NCBI GenBank assembly: GCA_030674155.1
Contig: CM060335.1
Location: forward strand, 33,281,581-33,294,080
Source of the DNA: Stramonita haemastoma
Taxonomy: Eukaryota > Mollusca > Gastropoda > Neogastropoda > Muricidae
Reading direction: 5' to 3'
Length of the DNA: 12,500 nucleotides
The translations under genes and the position numbers were made by a program. The stretch's first letter is position 1. Every line of letters starts with the position of its first letter. Below the pieces are notes generated by a model. The model had not been told where the DNA came from. It did not search any database and worked only from the letters and a program-made list of their open reading frames with translations. Of the stretch, positions 1-7,257 are shown piece after piece.

Positions 1-59
1 ACTGTGTCCATGATAATGTGAATGACGTGGCTGTTGGGAAAGGTGGATGGGGGTGTGGA

Positions 60-640
60 AGAGTAGGGATCATGAGGAATATAGTGAGAATGATGCAGAG
101 AATTATAGTGAGGAGATGCATGCAAGATTATGTAGAATCATGCAGAAATTGTGAGGAAGAGAGATATAGTGGAATGCATGCAGAGAATAGGAGAGATGCA
201 GAGAGATTAGTGAGGAGATGCATGCAGAGAATATTGAGAGTGCAGGAGAAATTAGGGGATGTGCAGAAATATGGAGAGTGAGGAAAAAAGTGGATGCTGC
301 AGATAAGAGGAATGATGAGTGAGGAGATGAGAGTTGTGACATGAGAATATGTGAGAGAGTGCAGAATAAGAGAAAAGAGTTGTGGATGCATGAGAATAGT
401 GAGAGATGATGGAATTGTGAGGAGTGTGCAGAAATAGTGAGGAATGAGCAGAAATTAGGAGGAGACAGCAGTTGTGGGCATGAGAGATGAGAGTGAGAAG
501 AGTGCAGAGAATGAGAGTGAGGAAGAGGTGCAGAGAATGAAGTGAGGAAGTTGCAGGAGGTGAGGAAATAGTGCATCGAGAATGTGACAGGAGCAGAGGT
601 GCAGATAATGGAAGATGGGAATGAAAACTGCAAATGAAGA
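60..640. repeat. Purine-rich degenerate minisatellite
   Basis: The plus strand is almost all A and G, with recurring words such as GTGAGGA, TGCAGAGAAT and ATGCATGCA. One 19-bp word, TAGTGAGGAGATGCATGCA, occurs exactly at 106-124 and 208-226 (offset 102). Other copies are imperfect and spaced irregularly at roughly 15-35 bp, so this looks like an old tandem array that has drifted. The complementary pyrimidine strand has few stop codons and so gives long Ser/Leu/His-rich open frames that are not genes. Flanks 1-59 and 641-784 show nothing recognisable. Confidence 0.7.
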
Positions 641-784
641 TACTGTTACAAAAAAAGTAATGATAGAAATAATGCACCAATTGTTAGAGAAAGCTGACAA
701 TGTCCACTCCATGATGCACCCATGAGACATTGCACTGATAGCACTGCTGCTGTGTTGAAAAGACATGTTCACAAAGATGTTTCT

Positions 785-1075
785 TAATTAATGCATTGCA
801 TTATAGATTCCCCGGACAGACTTTAAAACAGAAAAAATCTGTGGTCCGATGAATGAAAGTATAAATATCTAGGCAGAGCAATGACATGGATTCCATGTCA
901 TGAAGACTGTTTGGGCTGTTATTATGATTATTAACTATGATTTTCAATAATTCTATGTTTTGTGCCCAGTCCCCATCCCACTGTTCCCTTGTGAATGGGC
1001 GTGACGCTTGCCACAATAAACATTTGTCATTGTCATTTGTCATTGTCATTTTGTCATTGTCATTGTTTGTCATTG
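785..1075 (+). mobile_element. Retroelement 3' end with (TTGTCA)n tail, copy 1
   Basis: The block that starts TTTTGTGCCCAGTCCCC near 955 is repeated at 7258-7338, which shows it is a dispersed element. Both copies share the CCCACTGT, CCCTTGTGAATGGGC and TAAAC words and end in TTGTCA repeats (here about 1018-1075). Such terminal short repeats are typical of non-LTR retrotransposon 3' ends. A pairing GCCCA (964-968) with TGGGC (996-1000) is kept in both copies. Upstream, 881-901 is a 10-bp inverted repeat around one base (ATGACATGGA, T, TCCATGTCAT). How far the element extends left of 953 is uncertain; the limit at 785 is a guess. No coding sequence is attached. Confidence 0.6.
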
Positions 1076-1089
1076 CCTCTCTACAAGGG

Positions 1090-1418
1090 GGACGGATAGC
1101 CTAGTGTCAGAACATTGCGCTGGCAATTTGACGACCCGGGTTCGAGTCCGGTCGAGGAGATTTTTTCTCCTGGAGTTAACATCAGTGCTGACTCCACTCT
1201 CCCCAAAGTCCTTCGGATGAGACTTTAAACCGAGGCCCCGTGTGCGAACGCACGCAGAACACCTTGCGCACATTTAAATCCTGTTCCGCTTTTCGTAAGA
1301 GTAGGCCATTGTGTGCCGGTGGGAACAGATGACATTTACAAAACTGCATACACACGGGAAATGGATGAAAAAAAGCACCTCGATATAAAAGAATCAAATC
1401 AAATCAAATTAAATCTCT
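1090..1418 (+). mobile_element. tRNA-derived SINE, near full length, with target-site duplication
   Basis: A non-autonomous retroposon, presumably transcribed by RNA polymerase III and copied by a partner LINE's reverse transcriptase. It has a tRNA-like head with box A TAGCCTAGTGT (1097-1107) and box B GGTTCGAGTCC (1139-1149). A hairpin with a T6 run follows (1155-1171). The conserved core reads AGTCCTTCGGATGAGACTTT and continues into AAACCGAGGCCCC. The 3' module starts at GTGTGCCGGTGGG (1311) and ends in an (ATCAA)n tail at about 1391-1414. It is flanked by CTCTCTACAAGGG (1077-1089) and CTCTCCACAAGGG (1419-1431), a 13-bp duplication with one mismatch. It landed at the end of the (TTGTCA)n tail of the preceding element. 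From memory the core resembles widespread invertebrate conserved-domain SINEs (Nin-DC or mollusc families); the family name is not confirmed. Confidence 0.88.
1097..1149 (+). promoter_or_regulatory. Pol III internal promoter, boxes A and B of first SINE
   Basis: Box A at 1097-1107 reads TAGCCTAGTGT and box B at 1139-1149 reads GGTTCGAGTCC, a full match to the GGTTCGANTCC consensus. The spacing is normal for a tRNA-type promoter. The T6 run at 1161-1166 lies only about 11 bases past box B and could stop Pol III early. Confidence 0.8.
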
Positions 1419-1431
1419 CTCTCCACAAGGG

Positions 1432-1702
1432 AAAAAAATGATTTTATCAAAAAGAATTTTATCAGTGTCAAATGGATAGCATAGGTCCCCTCTGGCAAAA
1501 TCTTAGAACACGAAATCTTGGATTGTGTTATCATAAGAACTGGTTAATTTAAGGCCGACGTTGAAACTGCTAATCTGTGTAATTTGTTGTTGGGAAAGCG
1601 TAGAAGACGAATTTCATTTCGTTCTTCTTTTTTTTGCAAAGAATAGCATATCATTCTAAAATAAGTTTAATGATTTTTTGTAGCCTGCTGCATGCGTTAA
1701 GT
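1432..1702. other. Unassigned AT-rich stretch between two SINEs
   Basis: I see no gene, RNA or repeat structure here beyond short A and T runs (for example a T8 run near 1628-1635). It separates the target-site duplication of the first SINE from the head of the second. Confidence 0.5.
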
Positions 1703-1930
1703 GGAGGCGACGTGATACCCTGGTGGTTAGAGTGATGCATTCATGATCTACTGACCTAGGTTCGATCCCCGTTCAAGGGGATTTTTTCCCCTGGGGTTAA
1801 CATCAGTACTGACGCCACTCCCCCCCCCCCCCCCCCCCAAAAAGTCCTTCGGATGAGACTATAAACCAAGGTCCTGTGTGCGAAGGCACGCAGAACATCT
1901 TGCGCACTCGTTCCACTTTTCGGAAGAGTG
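1703..1930 (+). mobile_element. Second tRNA-derived SINE, 3' module missing, with C19 run
   Basis: Same family as the element at 1090-1418, aligning from the tRNA head through the core. Box A is TACCCTGGTGG (1716-1726) and box B is GGTTCGATCCC (1759-1769). The hairpin after box B (1776-1792) is AGGGGA, T5, TCCCCT. The core AGTCCTTCGGATGAGACTAT is near identical to the first copy. Between them lies an uninterrupted run of 19 C (1820-1838) where the first copy has CTCCCC, so this run has expanded. Similarity stops after the AAGAGT word near 1930, before the GTGCCGGTGGG module, and GT-rich sequence follows. No convincing target-site duplication was found. Confidence 0.82.
1716..1769 (+). promoter_or_regulatory. 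Pol III internal promoter of second SINE
   Basis: Box A TACCCTGGTGG at 1716-1726 and box B GGTTCGATCCC at 1759-1769 sit at tRNA-like spacing. As in the first SINE, a T6 run (1782-1787) follows closely and might act as a premature terminator. Confidence 0.72.
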
Positions 1931-1981
1931 CGTTCGTGCGTACGTGCGTGTGTGTTTCTGTGTATCTGTGTGTGTACGTAT
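1928..1981 (+). repeat. Short degenerate GT-rich tract
   Basis: Alternating GT with GC and TA variants (GTGCGTACGTGCGTGTGTG and similar) replaces the expected 3' part of the second SINE. Confidence 0.6.
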
Positions 1982-2040
1982 TGTACCTGTTCTTAAAGAT
2001 TGAATTTTATTAATTTCTATGATAAGTATTTCTGATTATC

Positions 2041-2092
2041 CTTTTTATGTATACATGGCTTGTGATCACGTGAACTACTCTCTGATAAAGTG
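2041..2092 (+). mobile_element. Retroelement 3'-end fragment, copy 1 of a local pair
   Basis: This segment aligns to 2190-2251. Shared words include CTTTTTAT, TATAC, GGCTTGT, TGAACT and GATAA. Copy 1 lacks about ten bases near its end and has no recognisable tail repeat. Confidence 0.5.
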
Positions 2093-2189
2093 CTGGTGTT
2101 GGTATGGGCATTGTCCTGTAGTGTGTGAGAGGTGATGGTTGCATACTGTGCAGTGTTATTCCTCTGTGATGGATGTTTTTTTCTACTTA

Positions 2190-2265
2190 CTTTTTTTATA
2201 TATACGGCTTGTAACCCACATGAACTTATCTATTTTTCAGATAATAAAATGTTTGAATTGAATTA
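2190..2265 (+). mobile_element. Retroelement 3'-end fragment, copy 2, with AATAAA and TTGAA tail
   Basis: This is the second copy of the segment at 2041-2092. It carries an AATAAA-like word (GATAATAAAATG near 2240) and ends TTTGAATTGAATTAC, a short TTGAA-type repeat of the kind found at the 3' ends of many non-LTR elements and SINEs. It runs directly into the TGTAC array. The parent element is not identified. Confidence 0.5.
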
Positions 2266-2425
2266 CTGTACTGTACTGTATTATGTCTGTACTGTACTGT
2301 ACTGTCTACTGACTGTACTGTACTGTGCTGTACTGTGCTGCACTGCACTGCACTGCACTGACTGATACTGCACTGTACTGTACTGTACTGTACTGTACTG
2401 TACCTACTGTAGTGTACTGTACTTT
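2262..2425 (+). repeat. (TGTAC)n pentanucleotide microsatellite
   Basis: ACTGT/TGTAC units run through the interval with interruptions (TATTATGTC, GTCTACTGAC) and a block of CACTG variants at about 2337-2360. Confidence 0.9.
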
Positions 2426-2539
2426 AAATGTACTAACCATCCCTTAGTTCTCTCTGAATAGTTCTTGTTCTTGAAAAAAGAAACTTCCTTGTTGAATGAA
2501 GTATGGGCGAGCGGTGTTTAGTTTCTTGATTCGTTTTCT

Positions 2540-3003
2540 CTCTCGACTTGTCTCTTTTTTTTTTATTTACTTTCTTTCTTTCTTTTCTTCTTTTCTTTTT
2601 CTTTCTTTCTCTTTCTTTCTTCTTTCTTTCTTTTTTCTTTTCTTTCTTCTTTTTCTTTCTCTTCTCTCTCTTCTCTTTCCTTCTTTCTTTTTTTCTTCTC
2701 TTCTTCTTTCTTTTTCTTTCTCTTCTCTTCTTCTTCTTTCTCTTCTCTCTTCTCTCTTTCTCTTTCTTTTCTCTCTTCTCTTCTTCTTTCTTTCTGTTCC
2801 TTGTCTCTTCTCTTCTTCTCTCTCTCTCTCTTCTTCTTCTCTCTCTCTTCTCTTCTGTCTGCCTCTCTCTCTCTCTCTCTTCTCTCTCTTCTCTTCTTCT
2901 CTCTCTCTCTCTCTTTCTTTTTTTCTTGTCTTTCTTTCTTTCTTTCTTTCTTTCTTCTTCTTTCTTTTTTTCTTTCTTTCTTTCTTTCTTCTTTCTTTCT
3001 TTG
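2540..3003 (+). repeat. Long polypyrimidine tract (CTTT/CTTCT/CT mix)
   Basis: The plus strand is almost entirely C and T. The stretch 2570-2795 (226 bases) has no purine at all, and later purines are isolated G bases (2796, 2803, 2857, 2861). Units shift from CTTT to TCTTC to CT and back to CTTT. Long Ser/Phe/Leu frames on this strand and Lys/Arg/Glu frames on the other strand result from this composition. Confidence 0.92.
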
Positions 3004-3205
3004 TGGATTCGTGGCAACACTGTCCTGTCTGGTTATAGTGATAAAATGGGAGTCGTCTTCTCCAGGGATGAAATTAGTCTTCAAAATCCAAAAAAGGGAG
3101 GTACTTTGCTCTTTCTGTGTTGATTTGACAGTCATTTTGTATTGGGTTTTACAGGTTTGTGTTGTTTTGTGTGATGTTGTGCTATGTTGTATGGTGTTGC
3201 CTTAG
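3004..3205. other. Short unique stretch between arrays
   Basis: About 200 bases of non-repetitive sequence. No RNA gene, domain or promoter is recognisable. The only long frame crossing it is continuous with the low-complexity tract to its left. Confidence 0.4.
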
Positions 3206-3206
3206 C

Positions 3207-3257
<51 letters not shown>

Positions 3258-3345
3258 TGTGTGTGTTGTGTGGTGTGTGTGTGTGTGTGTGTAGGGGGGG
3301 TGTAGGTGGTGTAGGGTGTGTGTGTGTGTGTGTCGTGTTCTGTTG
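3206..3345 (+). repeat. (GT)n microsatellite with interruptions
   Basis: GT alternation from about 3208, broken by GGTG steps and a G7 run near 3294-3300. Confidence 0.92.
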
Positions 3346-3770
<425 letters not shown>

Positions 3771-3775
3771 GTGTT

Positions 3776-3848
3776 GTGTGCCGGTGGGGACGGATGACAA
3801 CTCTGACAAAACTGCATGTACTCGGGGACTGGATGTAAAAAAAAAGCA
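3776..3848 (+). mobile_element. Orphan SINE 3' module
   Basis: The sequence from GTGTGCCGGTGGGG to AAAAAAGCA aligns to the 3' module of the first SINE (1311-1376). Shared words are GTGCCGGTGGG, GATGACA, ACAAAACTGCAT and GGATG followed by an A run. No tRNA head or core is present to its left; the compound microsatellite abuts it instead. It is either a 5'-truncated SINE or the tail of a LINE from which the SINE took its 3' end. Confidence 0.75.
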
Positions 3849-3904
3849 AATGAGTGTTTATTCCATTTTGCTCAAAATTAAACATTCTGTTTACTAGTGT
3901 ATAT

Positions 3905-4165
3905 TGTTTCCATGTAAAAATGGCTGGTTTTTTATTCACAGAATTTGTCAAGCAACAACTTTACTTTTTTGTCGTTGTAGGCTCTTTTACGCGCCACATA
4001 TCGCTTGCTGAATAAAGGACCTCGGTGGATAGCCATCCATAAGACTAGCACCCAGACCACCACTAGGAAACAGTGGGTTTGGCAAAAGTCTGGTTTCTTG
4101 TGGGACCGAACCTGCAATCCTTCGCTTTTTTCAGAGGAGTACTTTACCGCTAGACTACAACTCTA
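3905..4165 (-). mobile_element. tRNA-derived SINE, minus strand, shared core but different tail
   Basis: Read on the minus strand it starts near 4165. Box A is TAGTCTAGCGG (4147-4157) and box B is GGTTCGGTCCC (4102-4112). The core reads CTGGGTGCTAGTCTTATGGA and continues to CCACCGAGGTCC, which aligns to the AGTCCTTCGGATGAG and AAACCGAGGCCC parts of the plus-strand SINEs. The 3' part (GCGCGTAAAAGAGCC, then AAATTCTGTGAATAAAAAAC) differs from the GTGCCGGTGGG module, so heads and tails differ around a common core. From memory, GCGCACGTAAAAGAACCC-type tails are common in mollusc SINEs. The T-arm pairing is poor, so this is not a functional tRNA gene. The 3' limit near 3905 is approximate. Confidence 0.75.
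4102..4157 (-). promoter_or_regulatory. Pol III boxes of the minus-strand SINE
   Basis: On the minus strand, box A is TAGTCTAGCGG at 4157-4147 and box B is GGTTCGGTCCC at 4112-4102. Box B has G where the consensus has A. Confidence 0.65.
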
Positions 4166-4275
4166 TTCTCTATCCGAAATACTAGCACCCAGGCAATCAC
4201 TTAAGGTGGGAGATAGGGAGAAAAGGAATTCGGCTTTTGTGGGGATTCAAACCGCGATCTATCGATTTGTGAATG
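4166..4275 (-). mobile_element. Partial SINE unit, head-to-tail with the next one
   Basis: On the minus strand a box B-like word GGTTTGAATCC (4253-4243) is followed by CACAAAAGCCGAATTCC, then GCCTGGGTGCTAGTATTTCGGATAG. The last part is a second copy of the CTGGGTGCTAGT core start. The unit stops there and the complete SINE head begins at about 4165. Box A is missing because the GT array starts at about 4286. The arrangement is a truncated SINE followed at once by another, in the same orientation. Confidence 0.65.
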
Positions 4276-4282
4276 TGTATTA

Positions 4283-4286
<4 letters not shown>

Positions 4287-4323
<37 letters not shown>

Positions 4324-4346
4324 GTGTGTGTGTGTGTGTGTGTGTG

Positions 4347-4381
<35 letters not shown>

Positions 4382-4545
4382 GTGTATGTGTTGTGTGTGT
4401 ATTTTTGTGTTTGTTTGTATATTGTATATTGTGTGTTTATTGTGTGTGTGTTGTGTGTGCGTGTGTGTGTGTGTGTGTAGGGGAGGGGTGTGTGTTGTGT
4501 GTGTTGTGCGTGTGCGCGTGTGCGTATGCGTGCGTTTGTGTGTAC
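4287..4545 (+). repeat. (GT)n microsatellite with interruptions
   Basis: GT alternation with TTGTG, ATTTTTGTG and GCGTG interruptions. Flanked on the left by the truncated minus-strand SINE. Confidence 0.93.
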
Positions 4546-4655
4546 ATTCGAATTCGCTAAAACTATTAATGGTCATTGATTGCTTGTGTTGTATGATTTG
4601 TTTTTGCAAGATATAGCAGTATATTGATTCCATGTGTTATGTGTTTATATTATTA

Positions 4656-4681
4656 TTATATCATCATCATCATCATCATCA

Positions 4682-4718
<37 letters not shown>

Positions 4719-4735
4719 TTATTTTATTACCATTA
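4656..4735 (+). repeat. (ATC)n then (ATT)n trinucleotide arrays
   Basis: ATC units run at about 4660-4682 and switch directly to ATT units at 4683-4718, ending in ATTTT variants. Confidence 0.93.
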
Positions 4736-5604
4736 TTACCTGTGAATCATCAGTTCAGTAACAAAGCATATTATCTTGAAGAAAAAAGAAAGCGCAGATT
4801 CTCAAAATGACGTTCGTAATTCATAGGTTTTTCACAAGAAAAGACAACTAAGAAAAAAAAAAAAGGAAAATTCTCGTGATCAAGTTTTCTTTCAAATAAG
4901 TTTATGATACACTTTTTTTTTTTTACCGTGAAGGGTTTTCATTTTCTCTCTTGTTTAGGTGTTGGGAATGGTGGGGGGGGGGGGTGAGGGTAGTGTATTG
5001 AGGTTGTAAGGGATTTAAACACTTTTGTTTCAAAATATGTTATTTTCTTGTATAATAATAGATTAATACCTATTCTTAAAAAAAAAATAAAAGTGGAAAA
5101 AAAACCTGAAATGTTCAACAAAAGTTCGTAGAACCTACTAAAAAAAAAAAAGTAGAGCTGCAGAAATGACAATCAGAAATGTGATTTATGACCTTCTTGC
5201 GACTCTGAGTACCTTATAAAACCTTGTTTTTCTCTTTCTTTACCCCCCGTATATAACTGTACCATCTTTCACCTGTATTGCATTTTGTCACACAATTTTC
5301 CAACTGGTCCATATAAAAAAAAATCTGCAAAAATTAGTCCGGCCGGGTACCCGCATCTTTTTAGCCTCTTAAATCATATTCTTTTGGGGGAAGTTTTTCT
5401 TAAGATTTTTTTAACATCCATCTTACGGGGTTTTTTTCCAGGAAAAAGTATTGTTCGTCTTTCCAATTTGATTTAAGTAACTTTCATTATTTCGTTCCAG
5501 ATTTTTCTGGGTTTCTTTGGGGTTTTTTTTTTTATACAAAAAAACGTTTTTGTGTCTATAAATTATCAAAGTAGACATCTGCAATGTAATATTAAAAGTT
5601 TTAA
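4736..5604. other. AT-rich intergenic stretch, no gene seen
   Basis: About 870 bases without a credible reading frame, RNA or retroelement domain. It contains homopolymers: A12 (4853-4864), T12 (4913-4924), G12 (4973-4984), A10 (5078-5087), A12 (5140-5151) and T11 (5523-5533). The frames present are short, with no recognisable motif. Confidence 0.6.
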
Positions 5605-5815
5605 GGTACGGGTAGATGGATGGTTGGATGGTGTGGGTGGGTGGGTGGTGGGGTGGGTGGGATGGATGGGTGGTGGTGGATGGTGGTGGGTGGGTGGGTG
5701 GATGGTGTGGATGGATGGATGGGTGGGTTGGTGGTGGTGGTGGATGGGGGTGGTGGATGGATTGACTGGATAGGGTGGATGGATAGGTGGGTGGGTGGAT
5801 GGATGGCTTGATTGT
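5605..5815 (+). repeat. Degenerate GGTG/GGAT minisatellite with G-quadruplex potential
   Basis: Units of GGTGG, GGTGGGTGG and GGATGGAT are mixed through the interval. The stretch 5635-5661 has G runs of 3, 3, 3, 2, 4, 3 and 3 separated by mostly single bases, meeting the usual G-quadruplex pattern on the plus strand. Confidence 0.88.
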
Positions 5816-5883
5816 TGGATGATAACTGTATGCGATATATATTTATGGTGTAGGAGGAGGGTGGTTGCACCTCTGTATGTATG

Positions 5884-5896
5884 TTGTGTGTGTGTG

Positions 5897-5928
<32 letters not shown>

Positions 5929-5990
5929 ATGTGTGTGTGTGTGTGTGTGTGTTGTTATGTCTGTGTCTGTGTGTGTCGTGTTGTGTGGTT
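5884..5990 (+). repeat. (GT)n microsatellite
   Basis: GT alternation with TTATG, CTGTGT and TCGTG interruptions. Confidence 0.92.
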
Positions 5991-6035
5991 GCACCAGTGT
6001 GTGTGGCGGGGAGGAGGAGGGCAGGAGTGGTGGTA

Positions 6036-6060
6036 GGGGTGGGAGGGTTAGGGGGGGGGG
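6036..6060 (+). other. G-rich block with quadruplex potential
   Basis: G4, T, G3, A, G3, TTA, then G10 (6051-6060). Short loops make a G-quadruplex plausible. Confidence 0.6.
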
Positions 6061-6093
6061 TGGTGGCGATGGAGTGGTGAGTGTGTATGTGTG

Positions 6094-6155
6094 GTAGTGT
6101 ATGTTTATGTATGTAGTGTATGTATGTATGTTATGTATGTATGTATGTATGTATG

Positions 6156-6187
<32 letters not shown>

Positions 6188-6300
6188 TGTATGTGTGTGT
6201 GTATGTATGTATGTATGTTGTTGTATGTATGATGTATGTAAGTATGTATGTATGTATGTATGTATGTATGTATGTATGCATGCATGCATGAATGTATGTA
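6094..6300 (+). repeat. (ATGT)n tetranucleotide microsatellite
   Basis: GTAT/ATGT units with a few slips (TTATG, GTTGTTG, GATG) and a short GCAT variant block at 6277-6290. Confidence 0.95.
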
Positions 6301-6339
6301 TGTGTGTGTGCGCTGCGCGGCACGCGCGTTGCCTTAATA

Positions 6340-6590
6340 AAACTAATGAGATAGAATACTATGGAAGGCTGGGTAATATACAATCATACTCCCCGGGCCG
6401 GAAACATACAAGTATCCGGCCCTGAAACCATTACAACGGCAAAAGATGGAGGGAGTTACACAGTCCCTCAATTATTTCTAGTCTTTTGTGCAGCAGCCTC
6501 AGCTGTGTGTCTTTGGAGATTCGCCGCCAAGATTCAAACCCGCGACTCCAAGAACCCACAGGAGTGATAAACAATCCTTCCTTCCTGCTC
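6340..6590 (-). mobile_element. Candidate structured dispersed repeat with box B-like site
   Basis: On the minus strand the word GGTTTGAATCT (about 6540-6530) is close to the Pol III box B, within a GC-rich T-arm-like context. Farther along there are two clean inverted repeats: GAGGGA/TCCCTC at 6449-6454 and 6464-6469 (9-base loop), and GGGCCGGA/TCCGGCCC at 6395-6402 and 6415-6422 (12-base loop). No box A was found and no second copy is present in this window, so the identity as a SINE is tentative. Confidence 0.35.
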
Positions 6591-6594
6591 TCAT

Positions 6595-6614
6595 CACATG
6601 CTAATAGTGACTCT

Positions 6615-6664
<50 letters not shown>

Positions 6665-6719
6665 GTCTGTCTGTCTGTCTTCTGTCTTCTTCTCTACTCT
6701 CTGTCTGTCTATCTATCTA

Positions 6720-6753
<34 letters not shown>

Positions 6754-6777
6754 GTCTATCTGTCTATCTTCTGATCT

Positions 6778-6816
<39 letters not shown>

Positions 6817-6822
6817 GTCTAT
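6595..6822 (+). repeat. (TATC)n microsatellite, two blocks
   Basis: TATC units at about 6618-6662 and again at about 6709-6818, with TGTC and TTCTG interruptions between. Its right edge overlaps the stop codon of the minus-strand LINE fragment. Confidence 0.95.
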
Positions 6823-7212
6823 CCTCTTAGTCTGGCGACCGTGGGGGCACCGCACCCTGAAGACTTGACAACCAGTTCCCTCCATTCCTCTCTCTGTTCT
6901 GCCTTTCTCAACATTTTTTGGGTTGAGTTCTAGGCCTGTCCACTCGGTGATGTTGTCCTTCCACTCTTTCTTGGTCTGTCTTTTTTCTTCCTCCTTGGAC
7001 AGTGCTTTGCAGATTGTTTTTGCAAGTCTTTTGATCTTGTACATGCCCGCACCATTTAAGTTTACACATTCTTTACGATTGATAGAAGATTTTGTAGGGA
7101 CCAGTGGTTTGCTGGATTCTGTTATGCACTTCTTTGTTGCTCATGTGGTCTCTGTAGCAGATACCAAGGAGTAACTACAATACTTTTTACGTGACATTTT
7201 GTTCTGTTAAAC
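6819..7212 (-). pseudogene. Non-LTR retrotransposon, C-terminal end of RT polyprotein, broken
   Basis: Read on the minus strand this is the C-terminal tail of a LINE polyprotein, downstream of the polymerase palm. The order of recognisable pieces is: LLGICYRDH then NKEVHNRIQQTTGPYK (7171-about 7090), KLKWCGHV (7063-7040), then in another frame LAKTIC and KKEWKDNITEWTGLELN (about 7026-6918), then in a third frame EEWRELVVKSSG to a TAG stop at 6821-6819. From memory these match the usual order NEEVRNRIQ, KLKWYGHV, GLAKTI, WEDNIKEWTGL, WRKLVVKSS of a common invertebrate LINE. There is an in-frame stop at 7075-7073, a frameshift near 7035 and another near 6915 beside an A6 run. A weaker FNRTKCHVK stretch extends to 7212. 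The catalytic domain is absent. It is a dead 5'-truncated copy. Confidence 0.8.
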
Positions 7213-7257
7213 TTAAATAACAATGACAACCAACACGAAATTTGACGACTCGAGTTT

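Noticed and set aside
103..680. Long open frames on the minus strand rich in Ser, His, Leu and Phe
   Set aside because: They are the pyrimidine complement of the purine-rich minisatellite, open in several frames at once with no domain.
789..803. Palindrome TAATGCATTGCATTA as an operator or binding site
   Set aside because: A single AT-rich 15-base palindrome with no gene beside it; not enough to call.
1090..1160. Genuine tRNA genes at the SINE heads (also 1703-1775, 4100-4165)
   Set aside because: Each is followed by a shared SINE core, and the cloverleaf arms are degenerate; these are tRNA-derived heads.
2433..3135. Lys/Arg/Glu-rich minus-strand frames and Ser/Phe/Leu plus-strand frames of up to 195 codons
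   Set aside because: They come from the polypyrimidine tract and are open in several frames at once, which is the mark of low complexity rather than coding.
5566..6285. 239-codon minus-strand frame of His, Thr, Tyr, Ile and Pro repeats
   Set aside because: Translation of ATGT, GT and GGTG arrays; period-4 repeats give a periodic peptide with no stop.
6595..6822. CRISPR array
   Set aside because: Simple tetranucleotide repeat without spacers, in a eukaryotic context.
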